Part shown: one piece after another, positions 52,636 through 64,000 of the stretch
Layout: the number at the start of each line of letters is the position of its first letter
How positions within the stretch are numbered: position 1 is the stretch's first letter
Position numbers and translations under genes: made by a program
From: Apostichopus japonicus
Taxonomy: Eukaryota > Echinodermata > Holothuroidea > Aspidochirotida > Stichopodidae
Assembly: GCF_037975245.1 (NCBI RefSeq)
Contig: NC_092572.1
Location: 17,448,173-17,512,172, forward strand
Reading direction: 5' to 3'
DNA: 64,000 bases
Notes under the pieces: model-generated
What the model was told of the DNA's origin: nothing
The model's input: only the letters and a program-made list of their open reading frames with translations
Databases searched by the model: none

Positions 52636-55600
52636 AGACTCTCTTTTGCATCCCTGGTTCGAACCCCGGGTGATGACGTCTTTTGCCGATCTTTTACAGC
52701 AAGTGCCTACACGGGGAGCTGTAAGTATTAGTTAATCCACCTAATATCTCAGTCCATACAGTGGCGGGATGGCTCGGCGCACTGTACGAGCTCATGATCG
52801 AGACTCTCTTTTGCATCCCTGGTTCGAACCCCGGGTGATGACGTCTTTTGCCGATCTTTTACAGCAAGTGCCTACACGGGGAGCTGTAAGTATTAGTTAA
52901 TCCACCTAATATCTCAGTCCATACAGTGGCGGGATGGCTCGGCGCACTGTACGAGCTCATGATCGAGACTCTCTTTTGCATCCCTGGTTCGAACCCCGGG
53001 TGATGACGCCTTTTGCCGATCTTTTACAGCAAGTGCCTACACGGGGAGCTGTAAGTATTAGTTAATCCACCTAATATCTCAGTCCATACAGTGGCGGGAT
53101 GGCTCGGCGCACTGTACGAGCTCATGATCGAGACTCTCTTTTGCATCCCTGGTTCGAACCCCGGGTGATGACGTCTTTTGCCGATCTTTTACAGCAAGTG
53201 CCTACACGGGGAGCTGTAAGTATTAGTTAATCCACCTAATATCTCAGTCCATACAGTGGCGGGATGGCTCGGCGCACTGTACGAGCTCATGATCGAGACT
53301 CTCTTTTGCATCCCTGGTTCGAACCCCGGGTGATGACGTCTTTTGCCGATCTTTTACAGCAAGTGCCTACACGGGGAGCTGTAAGTATTAGTTAATCCAC
53401 CTAATATCTCAGTCCATACAGTGGCGGGATGGCTCGGCGCACTGTACGAGCTCATGATCGAGACTCTCTTTTGCATCCCTGGTTCGAACCCCGGGTGATG
53501 ACGTCTTTTGCCGATCTTTTACAGCAAGTGCCTACACGGGGAGCTGTAAGTATTAGTTAATCCACCTAATATCTCAGTCCATACAGTGGCGGGATGGCTC
53601 GGCGCACTGTACGAGCTCATGATCGAGACTCTCTTTTGCATCCCTGGTTCGAACCCCGGGTGATGACGCCTTTTGCCGATCTTTTACAGCAAGTGCCTAC
53701 ACGGGGAGCTGTAAGTATTAGTTAATCCACCTAATATCTCAGTCCATACAGTGGCGGGATGGCTCGGCGCACTGTACGAGCTCATGATCGAGACTCTCTT
53801 TTGCATCCCTGGTTCGAACCCCGGGTGATGACGCCTTTTGCCGATCTTTTACAGCAAGTGCCTACACGGGGAGCTGTAAGTATTAGTTAATCCACCTAAT
53901 ATCTCAGTCCATACAGTGGCGGGATGGCTCGGCGCACTGTACGAGCTCATGATCGAGACTCTCTTTTGCATCCCTGGTTCGAACCCCGGGTGATGACGTC
54001 TTTTGCCGATCTTTTACAGCAAGTGCCTACACGGGGAGCTGTAAGTATTAGTTAATCCACCTAATATCTCAGTCCATACAGTGGCGGGATGGCTCGGCGC
54101 ACTGTACGAGCTCATGATCGAGACTCTCTTTTGCATCCCTGGTTCGAACCCCGGGTGATGACGTCTTTTGCCGATCTTTTACAGCAAGTGCCTACACGGG
54201 GAGCTGTAAGTATTAGTTAATCCACCTAATATCTCAGTCCATACAGTGGCGGGATGGCTCGGCGCACTGTACGAGCTCATGATCGAGACTCTCTTTTGCA
54301 TCCCTGGTTCGAACCCCGGGTGATGACGTCTTTTGCCGATCTTTTACAGCAAGTGCCTACACGGGGAGCTGTAAGTATTAGTTAATCCACCTAATATCTC
54401 AGTCCATACAGTGGCGGGATGGCTCGGCGCACTGTACGAGCTCATGATCGAGACTCTCTTTTGCATCCCTGGTTCGAACCCCGGGTGATGACGTCTTTTG
54501 CCGATCTTTTACAGCAAGTGCCTACACGGGGAGCTGTAAGTATTAGTTAATCCACCTAATATCTCAGTCCATACAGTGGCGGGATGGCTCGGCGCACTGT
54601 ACGAGCTCATGATCGAGACTCTCTTTTGCATCCCTGGTTCGAACCCCGGGTGATGACGTCTTTTGCCGATCTTTTACAGCAAGTGCCTACACGGGGAGCT
54701 GTAAGTATTAGTTAATCCACCTAATATCTCAGTCCATACAGTGGCGGGATGGCTCGGCGCACTGTACGAGCTCATGATCGAGACTCTCTTTTGCATCCCT
54801 GGTTCGAACCCCGGGTGATGACGTCTTTTGCCGATCTTTTACAGCAAGTGCCTACACGGGGAGCTGTAAGTATTAGTTAATCCACCTAATATCTCAGTCC
54901 ATACAGTGGCGGGATGGCTCGGCGCACTGTACGAGCTCATGATCGAGACTCTCTTTTGCATCCCTGGTTCGAACCCCGGGTGATGACGTCTTTTGCCGAT
55001 CTTTTACAGCAAGTGCCTACACGGGGAGCTGTAAGTATTAGTTAATCCACCTAATATCTCAGTCCATACAGTGGCGGGATGGCTCGGCGCACTGTACGAG
55101 CTCATGATCGAGACTCTCTTTTGCATCCCTGGTTCGAACCCCGGGTGATGACGTCTTTTGCCGATCTTTTACAGCAAGTGCCTACACGGGGAGCTGTAAG
55201 TATTAGTTAATCCACCTAATATCTCAGTCCATACAGTGGCGGGATGGCTCGGCGCACTGTACGAGCTCATGATCGAGACTCTCTTTTGCATCCCTGGTTC
55301 GAACCCCGGGTGATGACGCCTTTTGCCGATCTTTTACAGCAAGTGCCTACACGGGGAGCTGTAAGTATTAGTTAATCCACCTAATATCTCAGTCCATACA
55401 GTGGCGGGATGGCTCGGCGCACTGTACGAGCTCATGATCGAGACTCTCTTTTGCATCCCTGGTTCGAACCCCGGGTGATGACGTCTTTTGCCGATCTTTT
55501 ACAGCAAGTGCCTACACGGGGAGCTGTAAGTATTAGTTAATCCACCTAATATCTCAGTCCATACAGTGGCGGGATGGCTCGGCGCACTGTACGAGCTCAT

Positions 55601-58600
55601 GATCGAGACTCTCTTTTGCATCCCTGGTTCGAACCCCGGGTGATGACGCCTTTTGCCGATCTTTTACAGCAAGTGCCTACACGGGGAGCTGTAAGTATTA
55701 GTTAATCCACCTAATATCTCAGTCCATACAGTGGCGGGATGGCTCGGCGCACTGTACGAGCTCATGATCGAGACTCTCTTTTGCATCCCTGGTTCGAACC
55801 CCGGGTGATGACGTCTTTTGCCGATCTTTTACAGCAAGTGCCTACACGGGGAGCTGTAAGTATTAGTTAATCCACCTAATATCTCAGTCCATACAGTGGC
55901 GGGATGGCTCGGCGCACTGTACGAGCTCATGATCGAGACTCTCTTTTGCATCCCTGGTTCGAACCCCGGGTGATGACGTCTTTTGCCGATCTTTTACAGC
56001 AAGTGCCTACACGGGGAGCTGTAAGTATTAGTTAATCCACCTAATATCTCAGTCCATACAGTGGCGGGATGGCTCGGCGCACTGTACGAGCTCATGATCG
56101 AGACTCTCTTTTGCATCCCTGGTTCGAACCCCGGGTGATGACGTCTTTTGCCGATCTTTTACAGCAAGTGCCTACACGGGGAGCTGTAAGTATTAGTTAA
56201 TCCACCTAATATCTCAGTCCATACAGTGGCGGGATGGCTCGGCGCACTGTACGAGCTCATGATCGAGACTCTCTTTTGCATCCCTGGTTCGAACCCCGGG
56301 TGATGACGTCTTTTGCCGATCTTTTACAGCAAGTGCCTACACGGGGAGCTGTAAGTATTAGTTAATCCACCTAATATCTCAGTCCATACAGTGGCGGGAT
56401 GGCTCGGCGCACTGTACGAGCTCATGATCGAGACTCTCTTTTGCATCCCTGGTTCGAACCCCGGGTGATGACGTCTTTTGCCGATCTTTTACAGCAAGTG
56501 CCTACACGGGGAGCTGTAAGTATTAGTTAATCCACCTAATATCTCAGTCCATACAGTGGCGGGATGGCTCGGCGCACTGTACGAGCTCATGATCGAGACT
56601 CTCTTTTGCATCCCTGGTTCGAACCCCGGGTGATGACGCCTTTTGCCGATCTTTTACAGCAAGTGCCTACACGGGGAGCTGTAAGTATTAGTTAATCCAC
56701 CTAATATCTCAGTCCATACAGTGGCGGGATGGCTCGGCGCACTGTACGAGCTCATGATCGAGACTCTCTTTTGCATCCCTGGTTCGAACCCCGGGTGATG
56801 ACGCCTTTTGCCGATCTTTTACAGCAAGTGCCTACACGGGGAGCTGTAAGTATTAGTTAATCCACCTAATATCTCAGTCCATACAGTGGCGGGATGGCTC
56901 GGCGCACTGTACGAGCTCATGATCGAGACTCTCTTTTGCATCCCTGGTTCGAACCCCGGGTGATGACGTCTTTTGCCGATCTTTTACAGCAAGTGCCTAC
57001 ACGGGGAGCTGTAAGTATTAGTTAATCCACCTAATATCTCAGTCCATACAGTGGCGGGATGGCTCGGCGCACTGTACGAGCTCATGATCGAGACTCTCTT
57101 TTGCATCCCTGGTTCGAACCCCGGGTGATGACGTCTTTTGCCGATCTTTTACAGCAAGTGCCTACACGGGGAGCTGTAAGTATTAGTTAATCCACCTAAT
57201 ATCTCAGTCCATACAGTGGCGGGATGGCTCGGCGCACTGTACGAGCTCATGATCGAGACTCTCTTTTGCATCCCTGGTTCGAACCCCGGGTGATGACGTC
57301 TTTTGCCGATCTTTTACAGCAAGTGCCTACACGGGGAGCTGTAAGTATTAGTTAATCCACCTAATATCTCAGTCCATACAGTGGCGGGATGGCTCGGCGC
57401 ACTGTACGAGCTCATGATCGAGACTCTCTTTTGCATCCCTGGTTCGAACCCCGGGTGATGACGCCTTTTGCCGATCTTTTACAGCAAGTGCCTACACGGG
57501 GAGCTGTAAGTATTAGTTAATCCACCTAATATCTCAGTCCATACAGTGGCGGGATGGCTCGGCGCACTGTACGAGCTCATGATCGAGACTCTCTTTTGCA
57601 TCCCTGGTTCGAACCCCGGGTGATGACGTCTTTTGCCGATCTTTTACAGCAAGTGCCTACACGGGGAGCTGTAAGTATTAGTTAATCCACCTAATATCTC
57701 AGTCCATACAGTGGCGGGATGGCTCGGCGCACTGTACGAGCTCATGATCGAGACTCTCTTTTGCATCCCTGGTTCGAACCCCGGGTGATGACGTCTTTTG
57801 CCGATCTTTTACAGCAAGTGCCTACACGGGGAGCTGTAAGTATTAGTTAATCCACCTAATATCTCAGTCCATACAGTGGCGGGATGGCTCGGCGCACTGT
57901 ACGAGCTCATGATCGAGACTCTCTTTTGCATCCCTGGTTCGAACCCCGGGTGATGACGTCTTTTGCCGATCTTTTACAGCAAGTGCCTACACGGGGAGCT
58001 GTAAGTATTAGTTAATCCACCTAATATCTCAGTCCATACAGTGGCGGGATGGCTCGGCGCACTGTACGAGCTCATGATCGAGACTCTCTTTTGCATCCCT
58101 GGTTCGAACCCCGGGTGATGACGTCTTTTGCCGATCTTTTACAGCAAGTGCCTACACGGGGAGCTGTAAGTATTAGTTAATCCACCTAATATCTCAGTCC
58201 ATACAGTGGCGGGATGGCTCGGCGCACTGTACGAGCTCATGATCGAGACTCTCTTTTGCATCCCTGGTTCGAACCCCGGGTGATGACGTCTTTTGCCGAT
58301 CTTTTACAGCAAGTGCCTACACGGGGAGCTGTAAGTATTAGTTAATCCACCTAATATCTCAGTCCATACAGTGGCGGGATGGCTCGGCGCACTGTACGAG
58401 CTCATGATCGAGACTCTCTTTTGCATCCCTGGTTCGAACCCCGGGTGATGACGTCTTTTGCCGATCTTTTACAGCAAGTGCCTACACGGGGAGCTGTAAG
58501 TATTAGTTAATCCACCTAATATCTCAGTCCATACAGTGGCGGGATGGCTCGGCGCACTGTACGAGCTCATGATCGAGACTCTCTTTTGCATCCCTGGTTC

Positions 58601-61600
58601 GAACCCCGGGTGATGACGCCTTTTGCCGATCTTTTACAGCAAGTGCCTACACGGGGAGCTGTAAGTATTAGTTAATCCACCTAATATCTCAGTCCATACA
58701 GTGGCGGGATGGCTCGGCGCACTGTACGAGCTCATGATCGAGACTCTCTTTTGCATCCCTGGTTCGAACCCCGGGTGATGACGTCTTTTGCCGATCTTTT
58801 ACAGCAAGTGCCTACACGGGGAGCTGTAAGTATTAGTTAATCCACCTAATATCTCAGTCCATACAGTGGCGGGATGGCTCGGCGCACTGTACGAGCTCAT
58901 GATCGAGACTCTCTTTTGCATCCCTGGTTCGAACCCCGGGTGATGACGTCTTTTGCCGATCTTTTACAGCAAGTGCCTACACGGGGAGCTGTAAGTATTA
59001 GTTAATCCACCTAATATCTCAGTCCATACAGTGGCGGGATGGCTCGGCGCACTGTACGAGCTCATGATCGAGACTCTCTTTTGCATCCCTGGTTCGAACC
59101 CCGGGTGATGACGTCTTTTGCCGATCTTTTACAGCAAGTGCCTACACGGGGAGCTGTAAGTATTAGTTAATCCACCTAATATCTCAGTCCATACAGTGGC
59201 GGGATGGCTCGGCGCACTGTACGAGCTCATGATCGAGACTCTCTTTTGCATCCCTGGTTCGAACCCCGGGTGATGACGTCTTTTGCCGATCTTTTACAGC
59301 AAGTGCCTACACGGGGAGCTGTAAGTATTAGTTAATCCACCTAATATCTCAGTCCATACAGTGGCGGGATGGCTCGGCGCACTGTACGAGCTCATGATCG
59401 AGACTCTCTTTTGCATCCCTGGTTCGAACCCCGGGTGATGACGTCTTTTGCCGATCTTTTACAGCAAGTGCCTACACGGGGAGCTGTAAGTATTAGTTAA
59501 TCCACCTAATATCTCAGTCCATACAGTGGCGGGATGGCTCGGCGCACTGTACGAGCTCATGATCGAGACTCTCTTTTGCATCCCTGGTTCGAACCCCGGG
59601 TGATGACGCCTTTTGCCGATCTTTTACAGCAAGTGCCTACACGGGGAGCTGTAAGTATTAGTTAATCCACCTAATATCTCAGTCCATACAGTGGCGGGAT
59701 GGCTCGGCGCACTGTACGAGCTCATGATCGAGACTCTCTTTTGCATCCCTGGTTCGAACCCCGGGTGATGACGCCTTTTGCCGATCTTTTACAGCAAGTG
59801 CCTACACGGGGAGCTGTAAGTATTAGTTAATCCACCTAATATCTCAGTCCATACAGTGGCGGGATGGCTCGGCGCACTGTACGAGCTCATGATCGAGACT
59901 CTCTTTTGCATCCCTGGTTCGAACCCCGGGTGATGACGCCTTTTGCCGATCTTTTACAGCAAGTGCCTACACGGGGAGCTGTAAGTATTAGTTAATCCAC
60001 CTAATATCTCAGTCCATACAGTGGCGGGATGGCTCGGCGCACTGTACGAGCTCATGATCGAGACTCTCTTTTGCATCCCTGGTTCGAACCCCGGGTGATG
60101 ACGCCTTTTGCCGATCTTTTACAGCAAGTGCCTACACGGGGAGCTGTAAGTATTAGTTAATCCACCTAATATCTCAGTCCATACAGTGGCGGGATGGCTC
60201 GGCGCACTGTACGAGCTCATGATCGAGACTCTCTTTTGCATCCCTGGTTCGAACCCCGGGTGATGACGTCTTTTGCCGATCTTTTACAGCAAGTGCCTAC
60301 ACGGGGAGCTGTAAGTATTAGTTAATCCACCTAATATCTCAGTCCATACAGTGGCGGGATGGCTCGGCGCACTGTACGAGCTCATGATCGAGACTCTCTT
60401 TTGCATCCCTGGTTCGAACCCCGGGTGATGACGTCTTTTGCCGATCTTTTACAGCAAGTGCCTACACGGGGAGCTGTAAGTATTAGTTAATCCACCTAAT
60501 ATCTCAGTCCATACAGTGGCGGGATGGCTCGGCGCACTGTACGAGCTCATGATCGAGACTCTCTTTTGCATCCCTGGTTCGAACCCCGGGTGATGACGTC
60601 TTTTGCCGATCTTTTACAGCAAGTGCCTACACGGGGAGCTGTAAGTATTAGTTAATCCACCTAATATCTCAGTCCATACAGTGGCGGGATGGCTCGGCGC
60701 ACTGTACGAGCTCATGATCGAGACTCTCTTTTGCATCCCTGGTTCGAACCCCGGGTGATGACGCCTTTTGCCGATCTTTTACAGCAAGTGCCTACACGGG
60801 GAGCTGTAAGTATTAGTTAATCCACCTAATATCTCAGTCCATACAGTGGCGGGATGGCTCGGCGCACTGTACGAGCTCATGATCGAGACTCTCTTTTGCA
60901 TCCCTGGTTCGAACCCCGGGTGATGACGCCTTTTGCCGATCTTTTACAGCAAGTGCCTACACGGGGAGCTGTAAGTATTAGTTAATCCACCTAATATCTC
61001 AGTCCATACAGTGGCGGGATGGCTCGGCGCACTGTACGAGCTCATGATCGAGACTCTCTTTTGCATCCCTGGTTCGAACCCCGGGTGATGACGCCTTTTG
61101 CCGATCTTTTACAGCAAGTGCCTACACGGGGAGCTGTAAGTATTAGTTAATCCACCTAATATCTCAGTCCATACAGTGGCGGGATGGCTCGGCGCACTGT
61201 ACGAGCTCATGATCGAGACTCTCTTTTGCATCCCTGGTTCGAACCCCGGGTGATGACGCCTTTTGCCGATCTTTTACAGCAAGTGCCTACACGGGGAGCT
61301 GTAAGTATTAGTTAATCCACCTAATATCTCAGTCCATACAGTGGCGGGATGGCTCGGCGCACTGTACGAGCTCATGATCGAGACTCTCTTTTGCATCCCT
61401 GGTTCGAACCCCGGGTGATGACGCCTTTTGCCGATCTTTTACAGCAAGTGCCTACACGGGGAGCTGTAAGTATTAGTTAATCCACCTAATATCTCAGTCC
61501 ATACAGTGGCGGGATGGCTCGGCGCACTGTACGAGCTCATGATCGAGACTCTCTTTTGCATCCCTGGTTCGAACCCCGGGTGATGACGCCTTTTGCCGAT

Positions 61601-63855
61601 CTTTTACAGCAAGTGCCTACACGGGGAGCTGTAAGTATTAGTTAATCCACCTAATATCTCAGTCCATACAGTGGCGGGATGGCTCGGCGCACTGTACGAG
61701 CTCATGATCGAGACTCTCTTTTGCATCCCTGGTTCGAACCCCGGGTGATGACGTCTTTTGCCGATCTTTTACAGCAAGTGCCTACACGGGGAGCTGTAAG
61801 TATTAGTTAATCCACCTAATATCTCAGTCCATACAGTGGCGGGATGGCTCGGCGCACTGTACGAGCTCATGATCGAGACTCTCTTTTGCATCCCTGGTTC
61901 GAACCCCGGGTGATGACGTCTTTTGCCGATCTTTTACAGCAAGTGCCTACACGGGGAGCTGTAAGTATTAGTTAATCCACCTAATATCTCAGTCCATACA
62001 GTGGCGGGATGGCTCGGCGCACTGTACGAGCTCATGATCGAGACTCTCTTTTGCATCCCTGGTTCGAACCCCGGGTGATGACGTCTTTTGCCGATCTTTT
62101 ACAGCAAGTGCCTACACGGGGAGCTGTAAGTATTAGTTAATCCACCTAATATCTCAGTCCATACAGTGGCGGGATGGCTCGGCGCACTGTACGAGCTCAT
62201 GATCGAGACTCTCTTTTGCATCCCTGGTTCGAACCCCGGGTGATGACGTCTTTTGCCGATCTTTTACAGCAAGTGCCTACACGGGGAGCTGTAAGTATTA
62301 GTTAATCCACCTAATATCTCAGTCCATACAGTGGCGGGATGGCTCGGCGCACTGTACGAGCTCATGATCGAGACTCTCTTTTGCATCCCTGGTTCGAACC
62401 CCGGGTGATGACGTCTTTTGCCGATCTTTTACAGCAAGTGCCTACACGGGGAGCTGTAAGTATTAGTTAATCCACCTAATATCTCAGTCCATACAGTGGC
62501 GGGATGGCTCGGCGCACTGTACGAGCTCATGATCGAGACTCTCTTTTGCATCCCTGGTTCGAACCCCGGGTGATGACGTCTTTTGCCGATCTTTTACAGC
62601 AAGTGCCTACACGGGGAGCTGTAAGTATTAGTTAATCCACCTAATATCTCAGTCCATACAGTGGCGGGATGGCTCGGCGCACTGTACGAGCTCATGATCG
62701 AGACTCTCTTTTGCATCCCTGGTTCGAACCCCGGGTGATGACGTCTTTTGCCGATCTTTTACAGCAAGTGCCTACACGGGGAGCTGTAAGTATTAGTTAA
62801 TCCACCTAATATCTCAGTCCATACAGTGGCGGGATGGCTCGGCGCACTGTACGAGCTCATGATCGAGACTCTCTTTTGCATCCCTGGTTCGAACCCCGGG
62901 TGATGACGCCTTTTGCCGATCTTTTACAGCAAGTGCCTACACGGGGAGCTGTAAGTATTAGTTAATCCACCTAATATCTCAGTCCATACAGTGGCGGGAT
63001 GGCTCGGCGCACTGTACGAGCTCATGATCGAGACTCTCTTTTGCATCCCTGGTTCGAACCCCGGGTGATGACGTCTTTTGCCGATCTTTTACAGCAAGTG
63101 CCTACACGGGGAGCTGTAAGTATTAGTTAATCCACCTAATATCTCAGTCCATACAGTGGCGGGATGGCTCGGCGCACTGTACGAGCTCATGATCGAGACT
63201 CTCTTTTGCATCCCTGGTTCGAACCCCGGGTGATGACGTCTTTTGCCGATCTTTTACAGCAAGTGCCTACACGGGGAGCTGTAAGTATTAGTTAATCCAC
63301 CTAATATCTCAGTCCATACAGTGGCGGGATGGCTCGGCGCACTGTACGAGCTCATGATCGAGACTCTCTTTTGCATCCCTGGTTCGAACCCCGGGTGATG
63401 ACGTCTTTTGCCGATCTTTTACAGCAAGTGCCTACACGGGGAGCTGTAAGTATTAGTTAATCCACCTAATATCTCAGTCCATACAGTGGCGGGATGGCTC
63501 GGCGCACTGTACGAGCTCATGATCGAGACTCTCTTTTGCATCCCTGGTTCGAACCCCGGGTGATGACGTCTTTTGCCGATCTTTTACAGCAAGTGCCTAC
63601 ACGGGGAGCTGTAAGTATTAGTTAATCCACCTAATATCTCAGTCCATACAGTGGCGGGATGGCTCGGCGCACTGTACGAGCTCATGATCGAGACTCTCTT
63701 TTGCATCCCTGGTTCGAACCCCGGGTGATGACGTCTTTTGCCGATCTTTTACAGCAAGTGCCTACACGGGGAGCTGTAAGTATTAGTTAATCCACCTAAT
63801 ATCTCAGTCCATACAGTGGCGGGATGGCTCGGCGCACTGTACGAGCTCATGATCG

Positions 63856-64000
63856 AGACTCTCTTTTGCATCCCTGGTTCGAACCCCGGGTGATGACGCC
63901 TTTTGCCGATCTTTTACAGCAAGTGCCTACACGGGGAGCTGTAAGTATTAGTTAATCCACCTAATATCTCAGTCCATACAGTGGCGGGATGGCTCGGCGC
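63856..64000 (+). repeat. Partial last unit (copy 388), cut by the window end
   Basis: The first 145 bases of a unit, C-type at position 44 (63899). It ends inside the box-A-like motif with no sign of the array ending, so the satellite continues beyond the window. Confidence 0.95.

Larger units (their letters stand above)
47851..53625 (+). repeat. 35-unit higher-order block, second copy (units 291-325)
   Basis: This block repeats the preceding 35 units. Its rare variants, A162G at 50652 (unit 307) and T98A at 52568 (unit 319), match those of the first copy, and I saw no others in either copy. The similarity stops at unit 325 and no third copy follows: units 326 onward differ from units 291 onward. 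Near-identity suggests a recent event relative to turnover of the array. Confidence 0.9.
1..64000 (+). repeat. 165-bp satellite array, about 388 head-to-tail copies
   Basis: A single 165-bp unit fills the window: 387 complete copies and 145 bases of another, all in one orientation. The motif agactctctt recurs at 1, 166, 331 and so on, and line patterns recur exactly every 660 bases (four units) to the end, so no net indel occurs. Leaving out the dimorphic unit position 44, I counted 16 substitutions in 64 kb. The unit is about 51% GC, with an AT-rich patch at unit 91-112. Stops occur in every frame of every unit, for example forward TAG at unit 94-96, TAA at 98-100 and TGA at 36-38, with reverse-strand stops read from TTA at 59, 93 and 97, so nothing is coding. 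Such homogeneity is typical of satellite DNA kept uniform by unequal exchange and gene conversion. A centromeric or heterochromatic location is inferred from length and unit size only. The array runs past both window edges. Confidence 0.98.

Noticed and set aside
1-64000. CRISPR array
   Set aside because: Repeats are 165 bp and directly adjacent with no variable spacers between them; nothing resembling cas genes is present.
1-64000. rDNA, 5S or spliced-leader tandem gene array
   Set aside because: The unit contains none of the 5S, rRNA or known spliced-leader sequence features I can recognise; only tRNA-like parts are seen.

Overview
The whole 64,000-base window is a single satellite DNA array. 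A 165-bp unit is repeated head to tail, always in the same orientation, from the first base to the last: 387 complete units plus 145 bases of a 388th. The phase never shifts. A unit starting at base 1 still fits the last line, so there is no net insertion or deletion anywhere, and neither edge of the array is in the window. Each unit has stop codons in all six frames, so the longest open stretch is shorter than one unit. I see no protein gene, rRNA, intact tRNA, transposon, CRISPR array or unique sequence. GC content of the unit is about 51% (84 of 165).

The organism cannot be named. An array this long, this uniform and close to nucleosome length, with tRNA-like parts, points to a eukaryotic nuclear genome, most likely a centromeric, pericentromeric or other heterochromatic block. 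That placement is inference.

Unit positions below are counted from the base-1 phase; copy k starts at 165(k-1)+1. The unit joint holds a tRNA-like segment: a D-arm-like hairpin with a box-A-like motif (unit 135-156), then, across the joint, a near-perfect T arm with a box B (unit 18-34), then T4 tracts at 46-49 and 57-60 that could end Pol III transcription. There is no anticodon stem or acceptor stem, so it is a tRNA relic or tRNA-derived sequence, not a tRNA gene. Two further hairpins have the same outer arms, TACAG and CTGTA (unit 60-88 and 122-151).

The copies are almost identical. Unit position 44 is T in roughly 215 copies and C in roughly 173. Apart from that I found only 16 substitutions, at seven unit positions, and five of those positions are hit more than once. 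The T/C state of successive copies therefore works as a barcode of the array's history. It shows a 35-unit (5,775-bp) head-to-tail duplication: copies 256-290 are followed directly by copies 291-325, agreeing at 34 of 35 barcode sites and sharing both of their rare variants at the same relative places. Shorter shared patterns suggest other exchanges at 16- and 19-unit offsets, and the first 12 copies alternate T/C strictly as a 330-bp dimer. All counts were made by eye.
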